From positions 310,001 to 374,000 of the forward strand of contig NZ_JAPPRR010000001.1 of the NCBI RefSeq assembly GCF_026719705.1: 64,000 nucleotides of DNA, in the 5' to 3' direction. This DNA comes from Pseudokordiimonas caeni (GTDB lineage: Bacteria; Pseudomonadota; Alphaproteobacteria; Sphingomonadales; Kordiimonadaceae). The notes beneath the pieces were generated by a model. It was not told the origin of the DNA. It was given only the letters and a program-made list of their open reading frames with translations, and made no database searches. Each line of letters opens with the position of its first letter. Positions within the stretch are counted from its first letter, which is position 1. This document shows positions 25,292 through 33,805 of the stretch, one piece after another. Position numbers and translations under genes: made by a program.

Positions 25292-26083
25292 TCAGTCTTT
25301 CTTCTGCCAGACACGGACCCAGTCGATCTCGTAACGGGTCGGGAAGGCCGTATCGTCCACACCTTGCGAACCGCCCCAGTCACCGCCGACGGCGAGATTG
25401 AGGATCAGGTGGAAGGGGTGGTCGAGCGGCCATTCGGCGTGGCCGTCGCTGTCGGCTTTGGTCACGCTGTAATATTCGCGGCCGTCGATGTACCAGCGGA
25501 TGTCGGTCTCGGTCCATTCCGCTGAATATTCGTGGAAGTCTTCGGTCGCATTTTCCACCACCATATTGCCGCCCTTCTGGGTGCCGATCCGGTGGTTATA
25601 GGCTTCGGTGTGGATGGTGCCGTGCACCTTGCCTTCGTCGTAGCCCACATGCTCCATCAGGTCGATCTCGCCGGACTTGGGCCACGGACCGTAGGACGCC
25701 TTGTCTGGCATCATCCAGAAGGCCGGCCAGGTGCCGCGGCCTTTGGGCAGTCTGGCGCGCATGGTGAAGCGGCCATAGGTCCAGCCTTCGCGGTTCTGCG
25801 TGGTGATCTTGGCAGAGGTGAATTCCTTGCCTGCACCCTTGGCTTCGATGACCAGAACGCCATCCTCAACACGAAGGTTTTCGGTCGCTTTGGTATAGGT
25901 CTGCAGCTCGTTGTTGCCGAAATAGCAATGTGTCGGGCAGCCATTGCCTTCGATGATCCGCCAGTCGCCTGTATTCAGTGCCGCACCGTCAAACTCATCC
26001 GCCCACACAAGCTGCCAGCCATCGTCGGCCTTTACGGGTGCGGCGGCGAGGAGTACGGCGAGGCCAAGTGCGGTGCGGTTCAT
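25292..26083 (-). CDS. Glycoside hydrolase family 16, laminarinase-type endo-beta-glucanase
   Basis: 263 residues: signal peptide (MNRTALGLAVLLAAAPVKA) and one GH16 jelly-roll domain with no carbohydrate-binding module. The catalytic motif is GEIDLMEH, giving nucleophile Glu139, Asp141 and acid/base Glu144; the inserted Met is the beta-bulge form seen in laminarinases and bacterial endo-1,3(4)-beta-glucanases. TWPAFWMMP and YHLILNLAVGGDWGG-like strands are also typical. It should cut beta-1,3 (or mixed) glucan in the periplasm or outside. The ATG overlaps the stop of the GPH permease gene by four bases, so the two are one operon reading leftward. Confidence 0.93.
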   Translation of the reverse strand: MNRTALGLAVLLAAAPVKADDGWQLVWADEFDGAALNTGDWRIIEGNGCPTHCYFGNNELQTYTKATENLRVEDGVLVIEAKGAGKEFTSAKITTQNREGWTYGRFTMRARLPKGRGTWPAFWMMPDKASYGPWPKSGEIDLMEHVGYDEGKVHGTIHTEAYNHRIGTQKGGNMVVENATEDFHEYSAEWTETDIRWYIDGREYYSVTKADSDGHAEWPLDHPFHLILNLAVGGDWGGSQGVDDTAFPTRYEIDWVRVWQKKD

Positions 26084-27444
26084 GGTTTCATCTCCCTGAG
26101 CTTGGCGACAATCGCCGCGTGCGACTGTGCGGTAACCGGATAGAAAAGGATGACAAAGGCGGAGCCCAGAAGGGCGGCAGCCGGAATGAGCGTGAAGATA
26201 TTGCGGATGCCGTCGGCGGTGGTTGCTGCCACGTCCGCGCCTGCCTGATAACCGATCATGTCCAGAAGGATACCGGCCACGAAGGCGGATAGGCCGATGG
26301 TCACCTTCTGGAAGCTTGAGGCCATGCCGATCAGGAAGGATTCAATCTTGATGCCGGTCAGATACTGGCCGTATTCGATCGTGTCGGGGAGGGCGCTCCA
26401 GAAAAGCACCGCAAAGCTCGATAGCCCGATCACGATGACGATGACGGCGCCGTAGGCCGCCATGATCGATCCGCTGCGGTCGAAATACAGCATCATCAGG
26501 CCGGCAGCACCCGTAAGGCAGCCGAGGATCCAGGCGAAACGCTTGCCGATCTTCAGCGCCACCAGCGCCCAGAACGGGATGGTGATCAAGGGCGCCGCCC
26601 CCATGATGATGATCGCATTATTGCCGGCGGTGCGGTTGCCGAGCGTGCTCTCAAAAAAATAGAGCATCGTCTGCCCGACGATGGAATTGGCGACGGTCAC
26701 GAGCATGATCCCGCCGATCACCAGCATGAAGGGCCGATTGCGCATCATGGCCGAAAGGCTTTCGCCGAGGCCCGGCATCACCTCATCCGCCGGTTCCGGC
26801 TTTTCGTGGGTGTCGGTCAGCGCGAAGCAGGCGACCAGCACGATCACGGCCAGAACGCCTGCCGCGATGCCCATGTGGCTGAAGGCTACGGCGTCCGAAT
26901 GCTCCGCTTGCAGATGCTTGGCGATATAACTGATGCTCAGCCCGCCCAGAAACCCGAAATACATGCGGATGCCGGCCAATCGGGTGCGGCCGTCAAAATT
27001 CTGGGTGATGCGGGCGCCGAGCGTGGAATAGGGGATCGAAACGATGGTGTAGGTGGTGCGAAAAAGTAGAAGCACGATCAGCGTGTAAAGGATCGTCATC
27101 CATTCCTCGGGGAAACGGACGGGCGTGAACATCAGCGCGAACATGATGGCAAGCGGCACACAGCCGAACAGCAGATAAGGCCGGTAAGGCCCGAAACGGC
27201 TGCGGGTGCGCTCGGCAATGAAGCCCATGATGGGGTCGGTAACGGCATCCCAGATCGAGGCGATCAGGAAAAGCGTGCCAACGACGGTGCCTGAAAGGCC
27301 CACCACGTTAGTTTCGAAAAAGAAGAGGAAGAAGCCGACGCCTTGCCAGAAAAGGTTGAGCGCATAGTCGCCAAGGCCAAAGCCGATAAAGGGTTTGAGC
27401 GGCGTCCCGCGGGCGTCGTTATCGATCTGCAGTTGCTCTGCCAT
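26080..27444 (-). CDS. GPH-family (MFS_2) glycoside/oligosaccharide:cation symporter
   Basis: 454 residues with 12 transmembrane segments. The N-terminus has GLGDYALNLFWQGVGFFLFFF and the loop WDAVTDPIMGFIAERTRSRFG, signatures of the glycoside-pentoside-hexuronide family. It would move glucose or short beta-gluco-oligosaccharides from periplasm to cytoplasm. The start at 27444 (MAEQLQIDND) is chosen because GGAAAAGG precedes it and the extension to 27597 would run through an operator. A LacI operator at 27468-27481 lies 24 bp upstream. It is co-transcribed with the GH16 gene and divergent from a LacI gene. Confidence 0.92.
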   Translation of the reverse strand: MAEQLQIDNDARGTPLKPFIGFGLGDYALNLFWQGVGFFLFFFETNVVGLSGTVVGTLFLIASIWDAVTDPIMGFIAERTRSRFGPYRPYLLFGCVPLAIMFALMFTPVRFPEEWMTILYTLIVLLLFRTTYTIVSIPYSTLGARITQNFDGRTRLAGIRMYFGFLGGLSISYIAKHLQAEHSDAVAFSHMGIAAGVLAVIVLVACFALTDTHEKPEPADEVMPGLGESLSAMMRNRPFMLVIGGIMLVTVANSIVGQTMLYFFESTLGNRTAGNNAIIIMGAAPLITIPFWALVALKIGKRFAWILGCLTGAAGLMMLYFDRSGSIMAAYGAVIVIVIGLSSFAVLFWSALPDTIEYGQYLTGIKIESFLIGMASSFQKVTIGLSAFVAGILLDMIGYQAGADVAATTADGIRNIFTLIPAAALLGSAFVILFYPVTAQSHAAIVAKLREMKP

Positions 27445-27467
27445 GCTGCCTTTTCCGGACCTCTTGC

Positions 27468-27503
27468 TGACAGCGCTATCATGTGCGCGTGACAGCGGCA
27501 ACT
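27468..27503. promoter_or_regulatory. LacI-type operator between GPH permease and LacI gene
   Basis: TGACAGCGCTATCA at 27468-27481 matches the glucan-locus operator. A half site TGACAGCG (27490-27497) follows at a 22-bp centre spacing, two helical turns. The position serves the leftward permease/GH16 operon and could also autoregulate the rightward LacI gene. Confidence 0.75.
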
Positions 27504-27578
27504 TTCTTGTGATATGAGGCACTTGAGACCATGCGCTGTTCCGGCGGGTCTGTCCAGCTTCAGTGCCCGGGGGAACTG

Positions 27579-28604
27579 GTGGCCATCGCGAAATCAAAAA
27601 CCGCTACCATGAATGACGTGGCCCGGCTTGCCGGCGTCTCGATGAAGACCGTTTCGCGCGTTTTCAATAACGAGAAATATGTCGCCAAGGACAAGAAGGA
27701 CAAGGTGCTCGAAGTCGCTGCCGCGCTGAATTATCATCCGTCGCTTCAGGCGCGGGGCCTGGCGGGGCACAAGACTTATATCGTCGGCTTCTTTGTGGAC
27801 GTCCCGAGCGGCGACTATATCAGCAAGGTGTTGCGCGGGCTTCTGTCACGCGCCGAAGAAGCCGGCTGTCATCTGGTCGTCGAGGTCTTGAAGGACCGTG
27901 GCGACGAGGTGAAGCTGAAGCAGGTGCTGAGTTCGATCCGTTTCGATGGCGTTGTCCTGTCGCCTCCAATCTGTGACGATGTGGTGGTGCTGAATGCTCT
28001 TCGGGCCATCGGCGTGCCGGCGGCCCGCATCGCGCCCGGTATCCCAGCCACGGATATGTCGGAAGTCCATATCGACGATTATCAGGCGGCCTTCGATATG
28101 ACAGAATTCCTGATCGGCAAGGGGCATCGCCGTATCGGTTTCATCAAGGGCAATCCCAACCACTCCTGTTCGCTGGACCGCGAGCGCGGCTATGTCCGTG
28201 CCATGCAAAGCCACGGGATCGAGGTGCGGAACGAGCTGGTGGTGCCCGGCATGTTCTCCTTTGCGAGCGGCAAGGAAGCTGCTGAGACACTGCTGTCGCG
28301 CGCAGAAAAGCCGACTGCCATTTTCGCCTGTAACGACGAAATGGCGGCGGGTGTGCTGGCGGTTGCGCGCGAGAAGGGGCTGGCGGTGCCGGCTGATCTT
28401 TCGATTGTCGGCTTCGACGATGATGCTGTCGCCACCATCGTTTCTCCCGCGCTCACCACCATGCGCCAGCCAGTGGAAGCCATGGCCGCCGCCGCCTTCG
28501 ACCTGATGATGCAAAGTGCCGAGGACGAAAGCACCGCCGGCACGCGGGTCGAGCATGCCTATGAGCTGTGCGACCGGGAATCCGTCGCTGATCTGACCCA
28601 ATAG
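27579..28604 (+). CDS. LacI family transcriptional regulator, likely repressor of the glucan locus
   Basis: 341 residues from GTG 27579, with GGGGGAA just upstream; the longer frame from 27531 lacks a ribosome site. The LacI HTH is TMNDVARLAGVSMKTVSRVF, then the hinge helix (SLQARGLAGHKTYIVGFFVD) and a periplasmic-binding-protein-like sensor domain. Residues of the second recognition position (Met-Lys in SMKTVSRVF) differ from those of the second LacI in the window (SVTTVSRVL). Surrounded by TGACAGCGCTRTCA operators, it is the best candidate for their binding protein, with a gluco-oligosaccharide as inducer. That assignment is inference. Confidence 0.92.
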   Translation: MAIAKSKTATMNDVARLAGVSMKTVSRVFNNEKYVAKDKKDKVLEVAAALNYHPSLQARGLAGHKTYIVGFFVDVPSGDYISKVLRGLLSRAEEAGCHLVVEVLKDRGDEVKLKQVLSSIRFDGVVLSPPICDDVVVLNALRAIGVPAARIAPGIPATDMSEVHIDDYQAAFDMTEFLIGKGHRRIGFIKGNPNHSCSLDRERGYVRAMQSHGIEVRNELVVPGMFSFASGKEAAETLLSRAEKPTAIFACNDEMAAGVLAVAREKGLAVPADLSIVGFDDDAVATIVSPALTTMRQPVEAMAAAAFDLMMQSAEDESTAGTRVEHAYELCDRESVADLTQ

Positions 28605-28644
28605 TCAGGTTTTCTGCCCCTCGGGGCGGCATCTGTCAGAAATA

Positions 28645-28658
28645 TGACAGCGCTATCA
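28645..28658. promoter_or_regulatory. LacI-type operator, upstream site of GH3 promoter
   Basis: TGACAGCGCTATCA, followed 10 bp later by TGGACA (28668-28673), the same arrangement as at the receptor promoter. Confidence 0.8.
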
Positions 28659-28700
28659 TGTTATTCGTGGACAAAATCGCCGTTTTTTGGCATTTGAATA

Positions 28701-28714
28701 AGACATCGCTGTCA
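28701..28714. promoter_or_regulatory. LacI-type operator, downstream site of GH3 promoter
   Basis: AGACATCGCTGTCA, 56 bp from the upstream site centre to centre, identical to the spacing in front of the receptor. AATAAGACA (28697-28705) is shared with 18845-18853. It is 75 bp before the GH3 start. Confidence 0.8.
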
Positions 28715-28789
28715 TATGCGATTCCGGGCGGGCGGAATGGGGCCGCACGATCCGGCTAGTTCAGACTTTCGGGGATTGGGGAGACCAGT

Positions 28790-31327
28790 ATGTCCGCCTA
28801 CCAGACCTTTGGCCGCACGGCCAAGGCCTTTGCCGTTTCCGCCTTGATGATGAGCGTGGCGCCTGCGCCGCTCTTGGCTGCCGATGAAGGCGCCGCCAGC
28901 TGGCCGGTTGTTGCGTCTGCTGTGAAGGCCGATGCCGCCATTGAAGCGCGGGTGAGTGAAATCCTCGCCAAGATGAGCGTCGAGGAAAAGGTCGGGCAGG
29001 TGATGCAGGCCGAAATCCAGTTCGTGACGCCCGACGACATCCGCAAATATCACTTGGGCTCCGTCCTCAATGGCGGCGGCTCGCTGCCGAACAAGAACAA
29101 GCATGCGACACCCGGCGAGTGGCTGGCGCTTGCGGATTCCTTCTATGAAGCCTCTGTTGATACGGCAGATGGCGGCGTGGCCGTCCCGATCATCTGGGGT
29201 TCGGACGCCGTGCACGGCCATAACAATGTGATCGGCGCCACGCTGTTCCCGCACAATATCGGCCTTGGCGCGATGCATGACCCGGCCCTCATTCGCAAGA
29301 TCGGCGAAGTGACGGCGCGTGAAGTGCGTGCCACCGGCATCGACTGGACCTTTGCGCCGACCGTGGCGGTTGCCCGCAACGACCGCTGGGGCCGCACTTA
29401 TGAAAGCTATTCCGAAGATCCGGCGCTGGTGAAAGCCTATGCGCGTGAAATGGTGCTTGGCCTGCAGGGCGAGCCCGGCACGCCTGATTTCCTGAATGGC
29501 AACCATGTGATCGCCACCGCCAAGCATTTCCTGGCGGACGGTGGCACCACAGCGGGGGACGATCAGGGCAACGCGGAGATGCCGGAAAAGGACCTGCGCG
29601 ATATCCATGCGCCCGGCTATTTCTCGGCGCTTGAGGCCGGTGCGCAAAGCGTGATGGCGAGCTTCTCGTCATGGAACGGCACCAAGATGCACGGCAATCC
29701 CTATCTGCTCACCGATGTATTGAAGGACCGCATGGGTTTTGACGGCTTCATTGTTGGGGACTGGAATGGCCATGGTCAGGTGCCAGGCTGCACCAACGTG
29801 TCCTGTGCGGCTTCGATCAATGCAGGCCTTGACCTTTTCATGGTGCCGGAGGACTGGAAAGGCCTTTACGAGCACACACTGGCGCAGGTGAAGGCCGGTG
29901 ATATTCCGATGAAGCGGCTGGATGATGCCGTTGCCCGCATGCTGCGCGTCAAGCTGCGCGCCGGGCTCTTCGATGGCGGCAAGCCCTCGACCCGTGGGGT
30001 TGCGGGGCGTGACGATGTGATCGGTTCGCCCGAACACCGTGCCGTGGCGCGGCAGGCGGTGCGCCAGAGCTTGGTTCTTCTGAAAAATGCTGGTGGTGTG
30101 CTGCCCATCAAGCCGTCTGCCCGCATTCTGGTCACCGGTGACGGGGCCGATAATATCGGCAAGCAAAGCGGCGGCTGGACGATCAGCTGGCAGGGCACCG
30201 GTAATGTGAACAGCGACTTCCCGGGTGCTACCTCCATCTATGGCGGTATCGCCGACGCCGTGAAGGCCGCGGGCGGTATCGCCACCCTTTCGGACGACGG
30301 CTTTTACAAGGAAAAGCCCGATGTGGCCGTGGTGGTGTTCGGGGAAGAACCCTATGCCGAGGGGCAGGGCGACCGCGACACGCTCGAGTTCGAGCCTGGT
30401 AGCAAGCGTGCCCTCGCGACGCTCAGGAAATTGAAGGCAGAGGGTGTCCCGGTCGTATCTGTGTTCCTTTCCGGTCGCCCGATGTGGGTAAACCCCGAAA
30501 TCAACGCGTCCGACGCCTTTGTCGCGGCGTGGCTGCCGGGCAGTGAAGGGGGCGGGGTGGCCGACGTGCTGATAGCCGATGCGAACGGCAAGCCGCGCCA
30601 CGATTTCACCGGCCGCCTTTCCTTCTCGTGGCCGAAAACGCCGATGCAGGACAATCTGAACAAGGGCCAGAAGGGCTATGACCCGCAGTTCGCACTCGGC
30701 TATGGCCTTGACTATAAGGCCAAAGGCAAAGGCCCCGGCAAGCTTGCCGAGGATGTGGCAGGCGTGAAGGCGCCGGGTATGGACGATATCCCGCTTTATG
30801 TCGGCCGTCCGCTTGCCCCATGGCTTGTGTTCATCGCGGATGACAAGGCCGGTCAGCAGCTGAGCGGTGCCTATGCCGCCCTCCGTACCGGCACGGCACG
30901 CGCCAATGTGGTGGACAAGAATGTGCAGGGTGACGCCCTACTTGTTGAATGGCTGACCGGCGAAAAGGCCGCGCTCGCCCTGCGCGACGGGCCGGCGCTC
31001 GACTGGTCCGGCTATTACACCGCAGGCGCCACGCTGACGTTCGAGCTGAAAACCGACAAGCCTGGAGCCATGACCGTCGGCTTCGGTTGCGGGCCGGACT
31101 GCGGCGCCGACGTGTCGCTCGCCAAGGTACAGGATATCGGCGCGGCGGACGCGAGCGGCTGGCGCAAGGTCAGCGTGCCGCTCGTGTGCCTTGCAGACAG
31201 CGCCCGGAACTTCAGCCATGTGACCGAACCCTTCCGCCTGTCTGCGACGGGCGTGATGAAGGCGACCGTTGCGAATATCACCATTGATCTCACCGAAGAG
31301 GGTGTGAAGGCCTGTCCCTTCCCTTGA
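28790..31327 (+). CDS. Glycoside hydrolase family 3 exo-beta-glucosidase, periplasmic
   Basis: 845 residues with a cleavable signal peptide (ending near PLLAADEG). The catalytic barrel has VGQVMQAEI, DAVHGHNN and nucleophile Asp324 in GFIVGDWNGHGQ; the alpha/beta sandwich and an ExoP-type C-terminal beta-domain follow, with paired cysteines near the end (GCGPDCG). Closely related over its length to the lipoprotein GH3 at 2924-5470. It should release glucose from oligosaccharides produced by the GH16 enzyme. Paired LacI operators give it the same control as the receptor gene. A GGGGAGACCAGT ribosome site supports the start. A strong terminator follows at 31350. Confidence 0.94.
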   Translation: MSAYQTFGRTAKAFAVSALMMSVAPAPLLAADEGAASWPVVASAVKADAAIEARVSEILAKMSVEEKVGQVMQAEIQFVTPDDIRKYHLGSVLNGGGSLPNKNKHATPGEWLALADSFYEASVDTADGGVAVPIIWGSDAVHGHNNVIGATLFPHNIGLGAMHDPALIRKIGEVTAREVRATGIDWTFAPTVAVARNDRWGRTYESYSEDPALVKAYAREMVLGLQGEPGTPDFLNGNHVIATAKHFLADGGTTAGDDQGNAEMPEKDLRDIHAPGYFSALEAGAQSVMASFSSWNGTKMHGNPYLLTDVLKDRMGFDGFIVGDWNGHGQVPGCTNVSCAASINAGLDLFMVPEDWKGLYEHTLAQVKAGDIPMKRLDDAVARMLRVKLRAGLFDGGKPSTRGVAGRDDVIGSPEHRAVARQAVRQSLVLLKNAGGVLPIKPSARILVTGDGADNIGKQSGGWTISWQGTGNVNSDFPGATSIYGGIADAVKAAGGIATLSDDGFYKEKPDVAVVVFGEEPYAEGQGDRDTLEFEPGSKRALATLRKLKAEGVPVVSVFLSGRPMWVNPEINASDAFVAAWLPGSEGGGVADVLIADANGKPRHDFTGRLSFSWPKTPMQDNLNKGQKGYDPQFALGYGLDYKAKGKGPGKLAEDVAGVKAPGMDDIPLYVGRPLAPWLVFIADDKAGQQLSGAYAALRTGTARANVVDKNVQGDALLVEWLTGEKAALALRDGPALDWSGYYTAGATLTFELKTDKPGAMTVGFGCGPDCGADVSLAKVQDIGAADASGWRKVSVPLVCLADSARNFSHVTEPFRLSATGVMKATVANITIDLTEEGVKACPFP

Positions 31328-31349
31328 GGCCTTCACGCTACGGTGCCAG

Positions 31350-31388
31350 ACGGGGAGGCTGCAACTGCGGCCTCCCCGTTCCCTTTTC
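31350..31388 (+). terminator. Rho-independent terminator after the second GH3
   Basis: ACGGGGAGGC (31350-31359) pairs perfectly with GCCTCCCCGT (31370-31379), loop of ten, followed by a pyrimidine-rich TCCCTTTTCC tail. Confidence 0.8.
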
Positions 31389-31411
31389 CGGGGATAAGGG
31401 TTTGGGGACGC

Positions 31412-31441
31412 TTGACACATTCCCTGAAAGCGTTTTCATAT
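31412..31441 (+). promoter_or_regulatory. Promoter of second LacI gene with operator in the spacer
   Basis: TTGACA (31412-31417) and TCATAT (31436-31441) stand 18 bp apart. TGAAAGCGTTTTCA (31425-31438), a near-perfect palindrome of the catabolite-repressor type, fills the spacer, so binding there would block RNA polymerase. The site differs from the other operators in the locus and is probably for the protein encoded just downstream. Confidence 0.65.
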
Positions 31442-31473
31442 GACGGGTGAGTTTCCAGCCCCAAGGATACGGA

Positions 31474-32496
31474 ATGGCACCGAAGTCGAAGCCGACGATC
31501 ATTGATGTCGCCCGCGTGGCCGGGGTTTCTGTCACCACTGTCAGTCGCGTGCTGAATGGCGGCAAATATGTCAGCCCCGACAAGCTCGTCGCTGTGCAGG
31601 AAGCGTTCGACAAGCTCGATTACCAGCCGAACCTGCATGCCCGCAGCCTCGCCGGCGAGCGCGCCTATATGATCGGCCTGCTGTTCGATGATCCGCGTGG
31701 GGATTATCTGTCCGGCATGCAGCGCGGCACGCTCCTCGCGGGCCAGAAGGCAGGTTATCATGTGCTGGTGGAGCTGCTTGGCCGGACTGGCACACTTGCC
31801 CAGATGAAGCGGCTGATCAGCCGGGTGCGGCTTTCGGGCGTGATCCTCACACCACCGGTTTGCGACCATACATCACTGCTCAACACCTTGGTGCGGCACA
31901 ATATTCCAGCGGTGCGCATCTCGCCGAGCAGTGACTTTCCGGGTATTCCGTCGGTGAAGATTGATGACTATGCGGCAGCGACCGAGATGACCCGGCACCT
32001 GATCACGCTTGGCCACCGCAAGATCGGCTTCATCATCGGGGACCTCGAGCATGCGGACGCCCGCGAACGCCAGCGCGCCTTCAATGACGCACTCGCCAAG
32101 GCCGGGGTCGAGGCACGGCCCGAATGGGTGGCGGAAGGCGGCTATCAGTTCTCGGGCGGCCTGACGGCAGCCCGCAAGATCCTCTCGCAGCCGGATAGGC
32201 CGACAGCTATTTTTGCCTCGAACGACGATATGGCGGCGGCGGTGATCGCGGTGGCAGACGAAATGGGCTTGCGCGTGCCGACGGACCTCTCCGTCACGGG
32301 CTTCGATGACACCTCGCTCGCCTCTGCTGTTTCGCCCGCGCTCACCACCATCCGCCAGCCGGTGGAGCAGATGGCCATGAAGGCGGTTGAAATCCTTCTG
32401 GAGCGGATATCGGGTGAAAAGCCGGAAATCGAAACGCCGGTGATGATGGGCACCAAATTCGTCCGGCGCGGTTCTACCGGCCCGGCCCCCAAGTAA
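31474..32496 (+). CDS. LacI family transcriptional regulator (second)
   Basis: 340 residues from ATG 31474 (AAGGA six bases upstream); an in-frame GTG at 31447 is less likely. HTH TIIDVARVAGVSVTTVSRVL, hinge with NLHARSLAGERAYM and a sugar-binding C-terminal domain (GFDDTSLASAVSPALTTIRQP). It resembles the LacI at 27579 but has a different recognition helix, and its own promoter carries a TGAAAGCGTTTTCA site instead of TGACAGCGCTRTCA. It may control itself and genes outside the window, for instance central sugar metabolism. Its effector is unknown. Confidence 0.92.
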   Translation: MAPKSKPTIIDVARVAGVSVTTVSRVLNGGKYVSPDKLVAVQEAFDKLDYQPNLHARSLAGERAYMIGLLFDDPRGDYLSGMQRGTLLAGQKAGYHVLVELLGRTGTLAQMKRLISRVRLSGVILTPPVCDHTSLLNTLVRHNIPAVRISPSSDFPGIPSVKIDDYAAATEMTRHLITLGHRKIGFIIGDLEHADARERQRAFNDALAKAGVEARPEWVAEGGYQFSGGLTAARKILSQPDRPTAIFASNDDMAAAVIAVADEMGLRVPTDLSVTGFDDTSLASAVSPALTTIRQPVEQMAMKAVEILLERISGEKPEIETPVMMGTKFVRRGSTGPAPK

Positions 32497-32514
32497 TCCG
32501 GCTCAGCGAAACGG

Positions 32515-33768
32515 TCAGGTGACGGCGTCCTCGACCTGGAAGCGGGCTTCGCGCCAGAGGCCGCTATCAAGGATATAGGCAAGCGTTTCGACGGCGTCCC
32601 ATACATCAGTGTAGCGCGTGTAAAGCGGCGTGAAGCCAAAGCGCATGATATCCGGCGCGCGGAAGTCGCCGACCACGCCGCGCTCGATCAGCGCCTTGAT
32701 GACCGGATAGCCGCCATCCTTGAAGGAAAGCGCCACCTGACTGCCGCGGGCGTCCGCATCGCGCGGGGTGGCGACCGTGACACCGAAACGGGCAAGGTGT
32801 TCGTCGGCGAGATCGATGAAAAGCCCGGTCAGCGCCTGCGACTTTTTGCGGATCGCTGCCATGTCGGTTTTCAGGAACACATCAAGCCCTGCTTCGACGA
32901 GTGCGAGGCTGGTGATCGGCTGGGTGCCGGTCAGGAATTTGGCAAGTGCCGGTGCCGGTGCATAGTCGCGCGTGAAGTCGAACGGCGCCTTGTGGCTCCA
33001 CCAGCCGGTCAGCGGTTGGCGGGCGGCTTCCTGATGGCGTTTTGCCACGAACAGGAAGGCCGGGGCACCGGGACCGCCGTTCAGATATTTGTAACCGCAT
33101 CCGACTGCGAAGTCGGCCTTGGCACCATTCAGGTCCACCGGCAGCGCGCCGGCGCTATGGCAGAGATCCCAGATGGCAAGCGCACCGGCCTCGTGGGCCT
33201 TTTTGGTGATGGCAGCCATATCCAGAAGGTGCCCGGTCTTGTAATGCACATGGGTAAGGCAGACGGCGGCGACTGTGTCGTCGATCGCAGCCATGATATC
33301 GTCTTTCTCGGCGAAGCGGATTTCATGGCCGCGCCCCAGAAAGTCGACAAGACCCTGCGCGATATAATTGTCTGTCGGGAAGTTGCTGCCTTCCATCACG
33401 ATCACGCGGCGCTCCGGGCGCAGGGCGAGAGCGGCAGCGAGAACCTTGAAAAGGTTGACGCCGGTTGCGTCCGTCACCAGCACTTCATCGTCACCGGCAC
33501 CGACGAGCGGGGCAAGCTTGTTGCCAAGCCTGCGAGGCAGTTCATACCAGCCGGCACTGTTCCAGCTTTTGATCAGGTCGGTCGCCCATTCCTGCCGGAT
33601 CAGCCGTTCAGCGCGCGCCATTGCGGCCTTCGGGGCGGCGCCCAGCGAATTGCCATCCAGATAGATCACGCCTTCCGGCAGGTCGAATTCATCGCGCAAG
33701 GGCGCCAGCGGGTCGGCGGCATCCATGGCGGCGAGGGCATCGCGGGTGAGATTTCTGGTGTCGGTCAT
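32515..33768 (-). CDS. kynU: Kynureninase
   Basis: 417 residues, full length. The start DEFDLPEGVIYLDGNSLGA is characteristic, WATDLIKSWN and the PLP-lysine segment GCGYKYLNGGPG are present, and the C-terminus contains GDFRAPDIMRFGFTPLYTRY. It cleaves kynurenine or 3-hydroxykynurenine to (hydroxy)anthranilate and alanine in the cytoplasm, using PLP. No tryptophan dioxygenase or kynurenine formamidase is in the window, so the rest of the pathway must lie elsewhere. The gene reads leftward and is convergent with the second LacI gene (18-bp gap). The epimerase gene is upstream on the same strand at 37 bp. Confidence 0.93.
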   Translation of the reverse strand: MTDTRNLTRDALAAMDAADPLAPLRDEFDLPEGVIYLDGNSLGAAPKAAMARAERLIRQEWATDLIKSWNSAGWYELPRRLGNKLAPLVGAGDDEVLVTDATGVNLFKVLAAALALRPERRVIVMEGSNFPTDNYIAQGLVDFLGRGHEIRFAEKDDIMAAIDDTVAAVCLTHVHYKTGHLLDMAAITKKAHEAGALAIWDLCHSAGALPVDLNGAKADFAVGCGYKYLNGGPGAPAFLFVAKRHQEAARQPLTGWWSHKAPFDFTRDYAPAPALAKFLTGTQPITSLALVEAGLDVFLKTDMAAIRKKSQALTGLFIDLADEHLARFGVTVATPRDADARGSQVALSFKDGGYPVIKALIERGVVGDFRAPDIMRFGFTPLYTRYTDVWDAVETLAYILDSGLWREARFQVEDAVT

Positions 33769-33805
33769 GCTGTTTTCGTCCCAAAGCTTGCGGCTTTGTC
33801 GCGCC

